Of a DNA stretch of 64,000 nucleotides, positions 24,801 through 31,541 are shown in pieces. Origin of the DNA: Branchiostoma floridae (taxonomy: Eukaryota > Chordata > Leptocardii > Amphioxiformes > Branchiostomatidae); NCBI RefSeq assembly GCF_000003815.2, contig NC_049984.1:9058622-9122621 (forward strand), read 5' to 3'. Made by a program: the position numbers and the translations under genes. The notes under the pieces were generated by a model, which saw nothing but the letters and a program-made list of their open reading frames with translations, was not told where the DNA came from and did no database searches. The first letter of the stretch is position 1; the number at the start of each line of letters is the position of its first letter.

Positions 24801-25014
24801 TGCCTAAAATATGTCGGATTCATTGTATATATTTCTCAAGGGTTAATGGCTTTTGTCAGGACATACTAACCTTTGGCGGCGGGAGTTCTCCTCGCACGAG
24901 TCGCGGGTTCCTGGGTGCGACCACTTTACTCTGGTAGTTCAGCCTGGGCATGTCTCCTGCCGTCCCCGCTAACCGGCCTTCAGTGCCGCTGCCAACTTGT
25001 GTAGGAGTCGGCAT
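1..25014 (-). CDS. HYDIN: HYDIN homologue (hydrocephalus-inducing protein), N-terminal part, 35 coding exons; continues beyond the left edge
   Basis: HYDIN is a giant protein of the central-pair apparatus of motile cilia, built mostly from ASH/MSP-type immunoglobulin-like domains; the human protein is about 5,100 residues. Here 35 exons, all phase-consistent, give about 1,937 residues. Recognition rests on near-identical vertebrate HYDIN blocks: VAPRNPRLVRGE near residue 38, TPSKFLHEMG near 50, TEREKFVVPV and GARAILDFPD near 185-200, and ILRLMKGYDE near 1899. The start is the ATG at 25012-25014, ten bases after a 3' splice site, so the first exon of the gene is non-coding. Repeated beta-rich modules of about 100 residues fill the rest, with an acidic, low-complexity linker near residues 1205-1340. 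Exons are listed in the four block entries. The largest intron (12395-18997) houses a foldback element. The last exon in the window carries an apparent one-base frameshift. Confidence 0.93.
703..878. repeat. Tandem duplication covering the start of HYDIN exon 34 and its acceptor
   Basis: GCCGCTGGTGGTACAGGGTC TGGG and GACAGGGAGAGA...TCATGTTGTATGAA occur at 705-772 and again at 821-878. The acceptor in the upstream copy is intact, but only about 20 exon bases follow it before unrelated sequence. Confidence 0.75.
1772..2050. repeat. Tandem duplication (about 138 bp) covering the start of HYDIN exon 32 and its upstream intron
   Basis: 1772-1905 and 1910-2050 share CTCCTCTGATAC, GTAGGAATGT, CACACATGTCAATA and TTATGGTGACTCAGA. 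In the second copy the acceptor AG has mutated (ACGTAG to ACATACG), so only the first copy can be used. Confidence 0.75.
4415..6421. mobile_element. Pogo/Tigger-like DNA transposon derivative, about 2.0 kb, TA target site
   Basis: It begins CAGTCAAACCTGTATATGAAG and ends in the inverse of CAGTGAAACCTGGTCTACCG, each flanked by TA, as expected for the Tc1/mariner-pogo group. Its minus strand near 5041-5115 encodes CAAWNDRRIVPKQTTMDGFL and then a stop, resembling the C-terminal end of Tigger/CENP-B-type transposases, joined by a frameshift to the open frame at 5109-5423. I see no intact DDE domain. It sits in the HYDIN intron between exons 26 and 27. Confidence 0.55.
4505..4925 (+). repeat. Three-copy tandem repeat, 139-bp unit, inside the pogo-like element
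   Basis: The phrase GACAAGTATTCAATCAATA recurs at 4519, 4658 and 4797, giving an exact 139-bp period. Copies 1 and 2 are nearly identical; copy 3 is more diverged and carries a small insertion near its end. Confidence 0.85.
6420..6607. repeat. Dispersed hairpin-forming repeat (copy 1)
   Basis: It starts TACTGTAAATGCA, contains GCGGTGGTTTTAAGTTC twice and ends AAACCGCGAACATAAAA. It directly abuts the pogo-like element, in the intron before HYDIN exon 26. Confidence 0.6.
7268..7428. mobile_element. About 160-bp MITE with inverted ends (copy 1)
   Basis: The ends are inverted repeats of about 40 bp sharing GCATAAGATNGTATCAA. It lies in the HYDIN intron between exons 25 and 26. Copy 2 lies 4 kb away. 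Confidence 0.65.
7447..12394 (-). CDS. HYDIN: HYDIN coding exons 15-25 (residues 797-1338)
   Basis: Exons 12394-12245, 11818-11580, 11211-11082, 10660-10560, 10266-10116, 9901-9764, 9323-9195, 8916-8732, 8444-8375, 8137-8009, 7650-7447. Exons 15-22 are consecutive Ig-like modules (ELDWGDIRV; FEKMDIDFGC). Exon 17 ends in five asparagines from a (GTT)n run at about 11087-11101. Exons 23-25 form a charged linker rich in glutamate and aspartate (LHPEEEEEFGE, KDDFDLEGDDKYDE, AEDAEEEMVVEDLP), a region expected to be disordered between Ig arrays. Phases stay consistent through all eleven exons. Confidence 0.9.
10350..10524. repeat. Dispersed hairpin-forming repeat (copy 2)
   Basis: Same family as 6420-6607: GTTTGCGGTGGTTTTAAGTT in the middle and ACGCAAACATAAAAG at the end. 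It lies in the intron between HYDIN exons 18 and 19. Confidence 0.6.
10845..10940 (+). mobile_element. 3' end of a CR1/L2-type LINE
   Basis: TGCCCTTGATCTTGCCATAC runs into GAGCAATAAATATTGATTGATTGATC. A short AATAAA followed by an (ATTG)n tail is characteristic of CR1/L2 3' termini. It lies in the HYDIN intron between exons 17 and 18. Confidence 0.45.
11371..11519. mobile_element. About 150-bp MITE with inverted ends (copy 2)
   Basis: Same family as 7268-7428, shown by GCATAAGATAGTATCAAAGC at the left and its inverse at the right, and by the shared centre (GCCAAACACACTCCTAGG against its complement). It lies between HYDIN exons 16 and 17, about 60 bp from exon 16. Confidence 0.65.
12689..12841. 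repeat. Left outer arm of the foldback element
   Basis: Three copies of GATGAATTCCACAGCTGTG and one diverged copy (CACAGCTATG), separated by ATATTCATCACTTAGAT. Its complement is at 18712-18832. Confidence 0.75.
12842..14310 (+). repeat. Left tandem array: about 23 copies of a 64-bp unit
   Basis: The junction GGCCGTG(A/G)GATTCATC recurs every 64 bp (for example 12904, 12968, 13032). Each unit contains GGATTCATC and its inverse GATGAATCC eight bases apart, then AACGCCACTTCCGTCCCT(T/A)ATAC and GGCGATCGGCC. Units differ at a few positions; some have CATCTC for CGTCCC, and a few near 14120 have single-base indels. There are no variable spacers. Confidence 0.92.
15472..15595. repeat. Related hairpin repeat (copy 3), inside the foldback element
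   Basis: TACTGTAAATGCAGAAACG, then AACTTCGCGGTTTTCACGG and its complement AAACCGCCGCGAACATTTTT form a long imperfect hairpin related to the copies at 6420 and 10350. Confidence 0.5.
15720..16250 (-). pseudogene. Remnant of a LINE (CR1/L2/RTE-type) polyprotein, endonuclease-RT linker
   Basis: The minus strand reads DVDNAVKEFSDIITHVADKC, then KPWFNHSCASLKHKIKQLA, then the end LSKENPQKI with a stop. After the stop, WREIKSL and PEECLTHFKTLNNF continue in another reading stretch. This order (helical linker, PWF-H-x-C motif, NPQK/W-x-x-I, 'ECLTHF') is typical of non-LTR retrotransposons between the endonuclease and reverse transcriptase. Stops and the absence of RT motifs show it is dead. Confidence 0.6.
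17179..17344. other. Assembly gap (166 N) at the inner edge of the right array
   Basis: The run of N falls exactly where the inner inverted repeat should pass into the right tandem array. Inverted tandem arrays are hard to assemble, so gap length and copy number on the right are uncertain. Confidence 0.95.
17345..18711 (-). repeat. Right tandem array: at least 21 copies of the same 64-bp unit, inverted
   Basis: Read on the plus strand the unit is the exact complement of the left array (GATGAATC(C/T)CACGGCCGATCG), with the same T/A and CGTCCC/CATCTC variants. The array starts inside the gap, so its full length is unknown. Confidence 0.92.
18712..18832. repeat. Right outer arm of the foldback element
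   Basis: Complement of the left outer arm, with the palindrome CACAGCTGTG three times, ending GGTCTTCAGATATA. One spacer is shorter than on the left. Confidence 0.75.
18998..19936 (-). CDS. HYDIN: HYDIN coding exons 12-14 (residues 663-796)
   Basis: Exons 19936-19836, 19640-19505 and 19162-18998 encode VTLVSNTVKKYDSMLVVDVQ, then CIVPTLAVVTPVLDFGRC, then AVDDASTLTYQSSQW ... GSQDPPM. These are typical ASH/MSP-like strands: a 'DFG' entry motif and hydrophobic alternation. The donor after exon 14 (ATG followed by GTAAAC) opens the roughly 6.6-kb intron that holds the foldback element. Confidence 0.9.
20315..25014 (-). CDS. HYDIN: HYDIN coding exons 1-11 (residues 1-662)
   Basis: Exons in transcript order: 25014-24871, 24429-24304, 24184-24065, 23808-23674, 23092-22893, 22634-22510, 22365-21761, 21363-21221, 20982-20902, 20779-20712, 20553-20315. 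Exon 1 encodes MPTPTQVGS through GELPPPK. Exon 5 encodes the hallmark DYVHELLCITEREKF block and an ASH-like stretch (LDFPDYVNF ... LLVRNIGNK). Exon 7 is by far the longest (605 bases). It carries two Ig-like modules joined by a charged helical segment (SELSHEESVERERFLEE) and ends in the module GNIFVGSIHTYE. Each splice junction was checked for GT/AG and for reading phase: exons 5, 8 and 9 leave two bases, exons 6 and 10 leave one. Boundaries should be right to within a base or two. Confidence 0.92.
21492..21715. mobile_element. 224-bp MITE sharing termini with the pogo-like element
   Basis: CAGTCAAACCTGTCTATAATG at one end and the inverse ACAGGTTTGACTG at the other, with TA on both sides. The next-inner sequence (CCACTCAAGGGACT) also matches the element at 4415. 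It lies between HYDIN exons 7 and 8 and has no coding capacity. Confidence 0.7.
23530..23662 (+). mobile_element. Likely 3' end of another LINE
   Basis: The stretch runs from GGCTTCTGCCCTCCCCCTGC to a tail of repeated AAAGAAC units. It lies between HYDIN exons 4 and 5. Family assignment is a guess from the tail structure. Confidence 0.35.
24525..24760 (+). mobile_element. tRNA-derived SINE (copy in HYDIN intron)
   Basis: The head GTAGCGTAGCTGGTAGTGCA resembles a tRNA A-box region. The body has CCCTTGGGAAAGGCAC and AATCTGTCTAATTGTGTGCG AAAAACACAC, shared with the element at 40744. It lies between HYDIN exons 1 and 2. Confidence 0.6.
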
Positions 25015-25626
25015 CTTGTCAACTCTGCCAGGGAACAAGAATTTTCCACGAAAAGAGCACCTGGTTATTGATCATCATCAAATGGTTTAATCAAACCACT
25101 CGTATTACACTGTCCCTGTCTGATCCTGTCTATACAGCTACCTGAGATCTCACACTTTATTTGCAAGTGTTCATTGTGATGTTATTTAAAGTCAAAACAG
25201 TTGTGTTGGGTTCTCCTTGATGTGAGTCTGCAACTTGTAGAGTTGCTTGGCGTCTGCCTTTCATCATAAAATAAATGGCAGGAACGAAGGAAGAATACAA
25301 GGTTCTTGATTCCATTGACACAAGTTTTATGAAGAAATGTTTAACAGAAAATGTGAAAAATAATGAAATTACACTAAACGTGACATTCATTGACACTCAC
25401 GTGTGAGGGTAGTTATTACAGCTGTCTCACATACCTATAAAATTGTTTACTCCCTCAATCCAAGCTTTCGATTTCTAGATATCACCACTGCCCCCCTCCC
25501 CAGTCGTTACCAATGGCTGACGTTATTTACATCCAGGTAATCTGTTCATGTGCCACTCGTATCCAACAACAAAAAAGGTAATCTTTTTTGGAGCAAATCT
25601 CAAATCACACAACTGTTCTGCTTACC

Positions 25627-25746
25627 TCAGACCTTTTGATTTTCTTGTAGAACAGTGTCAGGTCAAGAAAAGCACATTATGTAGACCACTTCGCTAGATA
25701 TCCACTGTAAAACTGTCCGGTTGCGAACGGGAGCGCCATTTCCTTC
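25627..25746 (-). other. HYDIN: HYDIN first, non-coding exon (5' UTR); upstream limit approximate
   Basis: On the minus strand TCTGAG is followed by a strong donor (GTAAGC; plus strand 25621-25626), while the first coding exon at 25024 begins with a good acceptor (TGGCAG) ten bases before the ATG. A leader exon ending at 25627 is therefore the simplest model. The transcription start is not directly visible; I place it just below the X-box. Confidence 0.55.
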
Positions 25747-25760
25747 GTCGCTATGGTAAC
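25747..25760. promoter_or_regulatory. RFX X-box in the HYDIN promoter
   Basis: GTCGCTATGGTAAC is an imperfect inverted repeat (GTCGCT-AT-GGTAAC). It fits the RFX X-box consensus (GTNRCC, 0-3 bases, RGYAAC, read on either strand) with one deviation in one half-site. It lies about 120 bp upstream of the leader-exon donor of HYDIN. RFX factors are established regulators of ciliary genes, so site type and gene function agree. Binding itself is inferred. Confidence 0.6.
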
Positions 25761-26329
25761 AAAACTAATATGGCGGCCAATACACTCTCGTGTCCAGGGT
25801 ACTGAACCGCATCGTATGGGCAATACACCACACAGAGTATGTGTTTATAGAGCCTTGCCGAAGATTAAGTATAACCGCAACATCATAAACAGTATAAATT
25901 TAGACTAAAGCTAGATTTTTATATATTAACTTCTCAGACATTATTTTAGCTGCCGATTTGCTATCTTGTTAGCGTTTGCCTGATATGGTCTCGTACCCAT
26001 GGTCCTCAGCGTATCAAAACAAGGAAACTGCAAAACAAAGACAGGTGCAGGTGCCATATCGATTGGTCCTGCGCTAGCTGCAGAAAGGTCAGGCTTTTAT
26101 GACTTATTAGTAATCTAGACCAAGATATGCTGTGTATGCACGTTTGATGTGTGTCTGGTAAGATACTTGGGCAGATGACAAATGCTGTTGAATGTTTTAG
26201 AAGTGCCTGTCACGTACGGGACTAGACCACCCGGCGTTTTCAAGTTCAACCAGAGCGTAAAAGGGAGTGGTCATATTTTACAACAAAGGATTTCCCTTCT
26301 AAACTGCAATAATTTTTCTTCTCTCACAG
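25761..26329. promoter_or_regulatory. Divergent intergenic region between HYDIN and the four-TM gene
   Basis: The two genes are transcribed away from each other, so this stretch should hold the start of the four-TM gene and the distal HYDIN promoter. I see no TATA box. A possible donor for an upstream exon of the four-TM gene lies near 26087 (GCAGAAAG followed by GTCAGG). Nothing else is distinctive. Confidence 0.35.
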
Positions 26330-26465
26330 GAAGATGTGAAGGATGCAATTGAGACGACAAGTTTGCCATGCAGGTGGAGTGAACTCACTTTAAAGTTCTT
26401 GGTGGCTGACTGATCATCCCAAAGTATCACAACACACAATGCACCAACCTTTGCAGTGACATCAG
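26330..26465 (+). other. Non-coding leader exon of the four-TM gene, with upstream ORFs
   Basis: A pyrimidine-rich tract ending CTCACAG precedes it, and ATCAG followed by GTAAGG ends it. Spliced to the acceptor at 27017, it places several short uORFs ahead of the main ATG: a start-stop ATG TGA at 26334-26339, a 16-codon uORF starting at 26343, and ATG CAG GTG GAG TGA in another frame. None joins the main frame. Confidence 0.55.
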
Positions 26466-27031
26466 GTAAGGAACCGACAAGGGCGTACGTGTGGGGAGGT
26501 TATGAATTTGTAAAAGGCACAAAGTACTGCCAAGAAATTCTTGACAGTTTGAAGGATATAGAGGGGTTTTATTAATGTCATTGTTCAGTCACACTTGTTC
26601 ATACTTCGTAAAATTTGATGGTTTAAAAGTTGAAAAGAATGAACAGGTCACTATCACTGCAGAAAACAGTAACACTGTGTAACATGTTAAGTTTCACTGA
26701 ACAATGCATAGCAAAGGCAAATTTTTATTTTGCCATAGGCGTTATAATGTTATGATCAAAGCATATTAAACAAGCATAGCGAACCACACCCTTGAATAAG
26801 TTAGTCATGGCACCAGCACTGATGGACACACCACACCTGTTGTTAATACATGTAACGTTACATGTATCTGCTATTGCTTACCTTACCTTATCTGCTATTG
26901 CTATTAAATCAAAGATAATGACATGTTTCTGTTTTATATTGGTGTCAGCTTGTATCTTGCTTAATATAATCATCAACATACATGTACATTACATATTTGT
27001 TTGTTTTTGTGTTGAAGATAAAACCACAAAG

Positions 27032-30000
27032 ATGACGAGACCAAACTCTTTTAGAAGTGGGTCCACTGTTGGCAGTAGGTCTGTGTTCTCCTCAGTTCAC
27101 TACAAGGTGCACCCATGTGCCAGTGTTCATCCCTACTGCCTGCTGGCAGCTTCAGGTATGATACTGTTTCAAATTCTGAAAGTTGATTGCAATTTTGTAA
27201 CTGCCAGCCAGAGGCCATATTGTTGATAACCTTATGCCATATTGTTTGATAGAACTGGAGGTATTACAGCTGACCCCAGCTGTTGTGAAGTAATCTCCAT
27301 ATGTGTGATGTGAAAAATTGATTTTCTCATATCACTTCTGATTTTTGCTTTTCAGGGATTGTAGTGATCCTGACAGGCCTGCTCCAACTGTGCCTGTACT
27401 TCAGCCTCCGCACACTCACCACATCCCTGCACTACACAGAGGGACCGATACCCACATATGTCAACGCTATTACAGTACGCTCAGTTTCATTTTCTGCTAT
27501 AACATGTAGAGTTGTACTGTGCACATATGATAAGGCAGTAATCTCTACAGTAACACCATATGGTACCAGCATGGCATGCTTTGTTTAATTGGTGGTAAAG
27601 CCCACAGGCAGCTCCTGAGTTTCTATTATTAACAAGAGCCCAGTGGGGTGACTAAATTATTGATTAACACTTTGAACTTTCAAATAGCGCTAAATATGTG
27701 AAATTTTCCGTTTTGTTTTGAATAAAATAGTAGCATGTGTATCATAATTACCGATATTCAGAAATACTTGTGATGAGTACACAAACAACTTATCTATCAT
27801 ACTCAGTTCATTGCTATCAGCTATGGTAACATCATATATCAGATATTCATTCATTTTGTCCTACCTTGCTGCAGCTGGTCTTTACTGGGTCACTGGTGAT
27901 TCTGGTGGCCAGACATCCGGAGAAATATCTGGTGAGTTTGCTGCATCATTAGCTGTATAGAAGTACTCAATCTAAGTCCCTACTGAAGTAGCCTAGTAAA
28001 ATATCTAATTTCTGTACCAATTTTTACATGTACATGTATGATGAGAGAATAAAGTATCTCACAATAAATGAGAAAATCATTTTTATGTTGCATCTATCTT
28101 TCAAAAAGCAGTCTGAAAAATTGTCCAGTGGACATTTATTCTACAGACATAAATCAACCAGTTTGCTTAGGATGTTTGGGGCAGGTGCGGGAGAAGTTCT
28201 CAGACTGGGCGAGTTGCCCATAATGATGTGATTGTGATGCTTGCCAGGTACATTAAGTGTTGGCTTGTTGTTCCTGTCCTCAGCTGATGTTGACCATTGG
28301 TGGCTNNNNNNNNNNNNNNNNNNNNNNNNNNNNNNNNNNNNNNNNNNNNNNNNNNNNNNNNNNNNNNNNNNNNNNNNNNNNNNNNNNNNNNNNNNNNNNN
28401 NNNNNNNNNNNNNNNNNNNNNNNNTGCACCTGTATATCACACACTCAAGAAAGGTATGGATTCCAGAGCTTTTGTTTAGATTTATTAGGTAGCCGATGGC
28501 CTTTTTTTAGTATTAAACTGAAACTTATATTCGATTTGGATTAATTAAAATTGCAACCATGCAATACAGGTGGGTCACAGGAAGCGGTAGACTGGTTTTG
28601 TGATCCACACATTAATACACAGACATACAATGTCATGTAACATTAATACACTAAAAAAACTGGAATATTGAGATGAAATGTTCATCAACAATCAGCATTC
28701 TTGTTTTGTCTTTCAGGATTTATCAATTTTGTTGGAGCTCCAAACTGCCATGTGATAGAGAAGAACCTCCAGAATGTGGTCCTCACCATGTGTGTTCTGT
28801 ATGGGTTTGTGTGTGCAGTCCTGGTCTTCAGTTTCTCTGTGGAGTGCTTTTGGTTGGGAGTCCAGCAGCAGCATGGTAGCATATCACAGGTGAGTTACAT
28901 GGTCAACAAAACACTTGGATATATTTGGATAGTCTAAATATGTTTCTTCTCCTCTATTACCGCAGATGCCTGAAGGAAACTAAAGACACTGCCAGCAAAA
29001 GGAACCCTTTAAGTAATTTTCTTCCTGCTGAAACACGATAGACTGCTCCTATTTTTACAGCGGTAGTATTAGTATCATTTCCTCATATTTATACATATGG
29101 AATTTCAGACATCTGCACGACAGGATGATATCAGTAGATTGGAACCTGGACAAGCAGATTCTGATGATGCTAGCAGCCAGACTGACCGGCCAGTGCGGGT
29201 TCTTAGGGTCCGTCGACACGTTTCCTTAGATAGTAGCAGTGGACACAACTTAACCAGGTACGGGATATTATCACTTGTGCTCTACCTATCATAAAAGAAT
29301 AATAAAGGGACTTCACAGGAGATGCAGTGTAGCTATTAGTGCTGAGAACCCTGGCTCTATTGCTTACTTCCACCTTGTCCTATGATAATTTCTTGTTTGC
29401 ACTGTCTTCTTAGTGAGGAAATAGAGACTCATGACATGACTGTTTATTTCTCCATAGACCAATCAGCCGTACCAGCAGTCTGAGTGGCGTGGACCTGTTA
29501 TCACAGCAGCTACATCAGCAGCTAAGGGATGGTCCAACCAGACATGCACACCACAGAAGAGCAAGGCATGTCTTCTTTTGCATACAGTTCAGTTAGTTGC
29601 CCTATACAAGCTGCCAATACAACCAGTTATTTACATGTAGTATTCCGGGAAGGGATTATTGATAAAAGGTGCAAAAATTCAAGTCTTTTGTCTTGCCAAT
29701 GTTGAGATCCCATGTGAAGCAACGTAACTCCCATATTCTTGTTCTTCAGGGCACGAGCAAGACCTCGAAGGGTGGCTAGCATGGACCACAGACTGCCCCC
29801 TGTTCATAGGCAAGTGGTGCGAGCCCACAGTTTACAGACCCAAGGTCCTCACAGAAACACTGGTCTCCCTCCTATGGGACGCTTACAGTCAGGACAGTCT
29901 GGATCACTGGGTTCCCTGACGGCAGCCTTCCCCCTGGGCTGGCACTATGGGAGGAGGCTGTCATACGTGGCCACAGGACAGAGTTCATACCTAGCCACTG

Positions 30001-30524
30001 ATCCATCTAGTCCTAGTGCTAGAGGCGGCTCTCAGCTGTCCCTAGACATGTCAGACCAGCTCACAGCACCTCCTGACAGACAGCCATTTTCCTTTGACCC
30101 ACCGCCACCCTACAGTCTGGCACCTCCGTATGTGGATCAGCCACCTAAGTACTGTTCGGATGAAGCATTAGGTACAAGTTCAAATCCACTTACAGAAGAG
30201 CTGGAGTCTGACATGGACAGGCCACACACATCACAGGTTTCACAAGCAAGGGACAACTCTGATGACCAGGTACATGATTCAGGACAGCAACCAATCATGA
30301 CATCTCCAGCACCTGATGGAGCAAGAGGAGTTCAAACAGGTACAGCTGAAGACTGTAGGATAGAACTCACAAGTGAGGATACTTCAGTATTAAGAACTCA
30401 TGATGAAAATAGCAGTGAATGTGAGCCTCCCCAACCGCAGCCTTGGGGATCACGGGACAGCCTTAGTTCTCTTTTACGGCCCATGGTCAGACGAAAGTCA
30501 GATATTCCAACTTCAATTGTCTAG
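27032..30524 (+). CDS. Four-transmembrane protein with a long PPxY-bearing C-terminal tail (ENTREP/TMEM255-like architecture; family uncertain)
   Basis: Coding exons: 27032-27155, 27356-27474, 27875-27931, 28284-28453 (interrupted by a gap), 28717-28889, 29109-29257, 29458-29565, 29750-30524. The first exon encodes MTRPNSFRSGSTVGS and leads into TM1 (around LLAASGIVVILTGLLQLCL). TM2 spans exons 2-3 (AITLVFTGSLVILVA). TM3 lies in the gapped exon 4 (LMLTIGG...). TM4 is in exon 5 (VVLTMCVLYGFVCAVLVFSF). The remaining roughly 340 residues are polar, Arg/Ser/Pro-rich and probably cytosolic, with two PPxY motifs (PPPY, PPKY) that normally bind WW domains of NEDD4/ITCH ubiquitin ligases. ENTREP/FAM189 and TMEM255 proteins share the four-TM plus PPxY plan; I see no diagnostic block for either. 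The seventh intron starts with GC. Confidence 0.7.
28306..28424. other. Assembly gap (119 N) inside coding exon 4 of the four-TM gene
   Basis: The exon opens after TCCTCAG at 28284 and resumes as APVYHTLKK followed by a GTATGG donor at 28454. The exon length as drawn (170) leaves two bases, whereas the next exon needs one. The number of N is therefore not the true length. Confidence 0.9.
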
Positions 30525-31007
30525 TTCCTGTCAAACTGAAGCACATATCAATATCAATACTGGCACAAACCCCAATGGTCTACTTTTTGAGCATAGAAAC
30601 TTGCAGAAATAGACCCCAAGTTCCCATTGTGTCCACACCATGATTGATAAAATGTTGTGTTATCAAGTTTTATTGCGCTCCAGAATATAACTTTTATTAA
30701 TTTACTAATACGAAATATTACACTTACTTGAAAGATACTCTGCAAGAACTAGTTTTTACTTTTTTATGCTTTTCATAAATACATTACTCATATTTATTTT
30801 TGTACCATTTATTGTTATATTTTTATACTAGATAGATCTATCTTCCAATTGTATCACTATATTTAAACCTCTGATTGGCTTTTGTCTGAAAATATGAAGA
30901 TGTGTTTTCCTGTATTTGGTGGCCTTATGTGCCTTACGGCACGGGAAGACCTAAGGTAAGGTAAGGTGGTCTTGTTTGCTTAAAGGGGAATGTTATACAC
31001 TGCAGCA

Positions 31008-31013
31008 AATAAA
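31008..31013 (+). terminator. Polyadenylation signal of the four-TM gene
   Basis: AATAAA about 480 bases after the stop codon at 30522-30524, the first canonical hexamer on this strand after the stop. A second AATAAA at 31519-31524 could be an alternative. Confidence 0.5.
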
Positions 31014-31515
31014 TTTCAGTATTTCAGCATAATTACATTTGGTGATTGAATCACACTTGTCTGAAGAACTCTCCAGCTGTGCTCAAGTCTAGGCTACAGG
31101 TGGTACCTCACTGCACTTGGGGCATCAGTGCAGCACAGTGGGGCTCGTTCACTGCGGCACTGTTGTGTTATTTTTACCATTTTTCTATAATTCAGACATT
31201 GCCTAATGCATAATATATAAAAGTATGACTTGGAAGACAACAAAATTTTTAAAAACTTATGAAAATTTGTTCATCTAATATTCATTGAGTTATCTTTCAA
31301 ACTCTGCAGTGCTGTACTGGTGCCCCAAGTGCAGTGAGATACCGCCTTAATGTAATAGTCTCTGTGCTTTCAAGTACTGTGTATAGTGTTTTCTTGTTAA
31401 CCTTCAGCCTGCCTTTTGATACCAAATTTGTATCGGTTCCTAGCTTAGGTAGCAGTGAAAAAGGTTAAAAAATAGCTATCGTCTAACAACCACCAAATAT
31501 ACCAAACCACTCTTT
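31014..31515. other. Spacer between convergent genes
   Basis: This is AT-rich sequence between the 3' ends of the four-TM gene and the ZNRF gene. I see no ORF of note, no repeat and no RNA gene in it. Confidence 0.4.
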
Positions 31516-31535
31516 CCAAATAAACCAAGCCACAC

Positions 31536-31541
31536 TTTATT
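31536..31541 (-). terminator. Polyadenylation signal of the ZNRF gene
   Basis: AATAAA on the minus strand (TTTATT on plus), about 2.35 kb past the stop codon at 33895. It implies a long 3' UTR (about 31520-33894) that is AT-rich and shows no coding signal. Earlier hexamers may also be used. Confidence 0.4.

Noticed and set aside
29565-29570. GT donor after GCAAGGCAT for exon 7 of the four-TM gene
   Set aside because: It puts the next exon in a frame that stops within ten codons, whereas the GC donor preserves the long tail.
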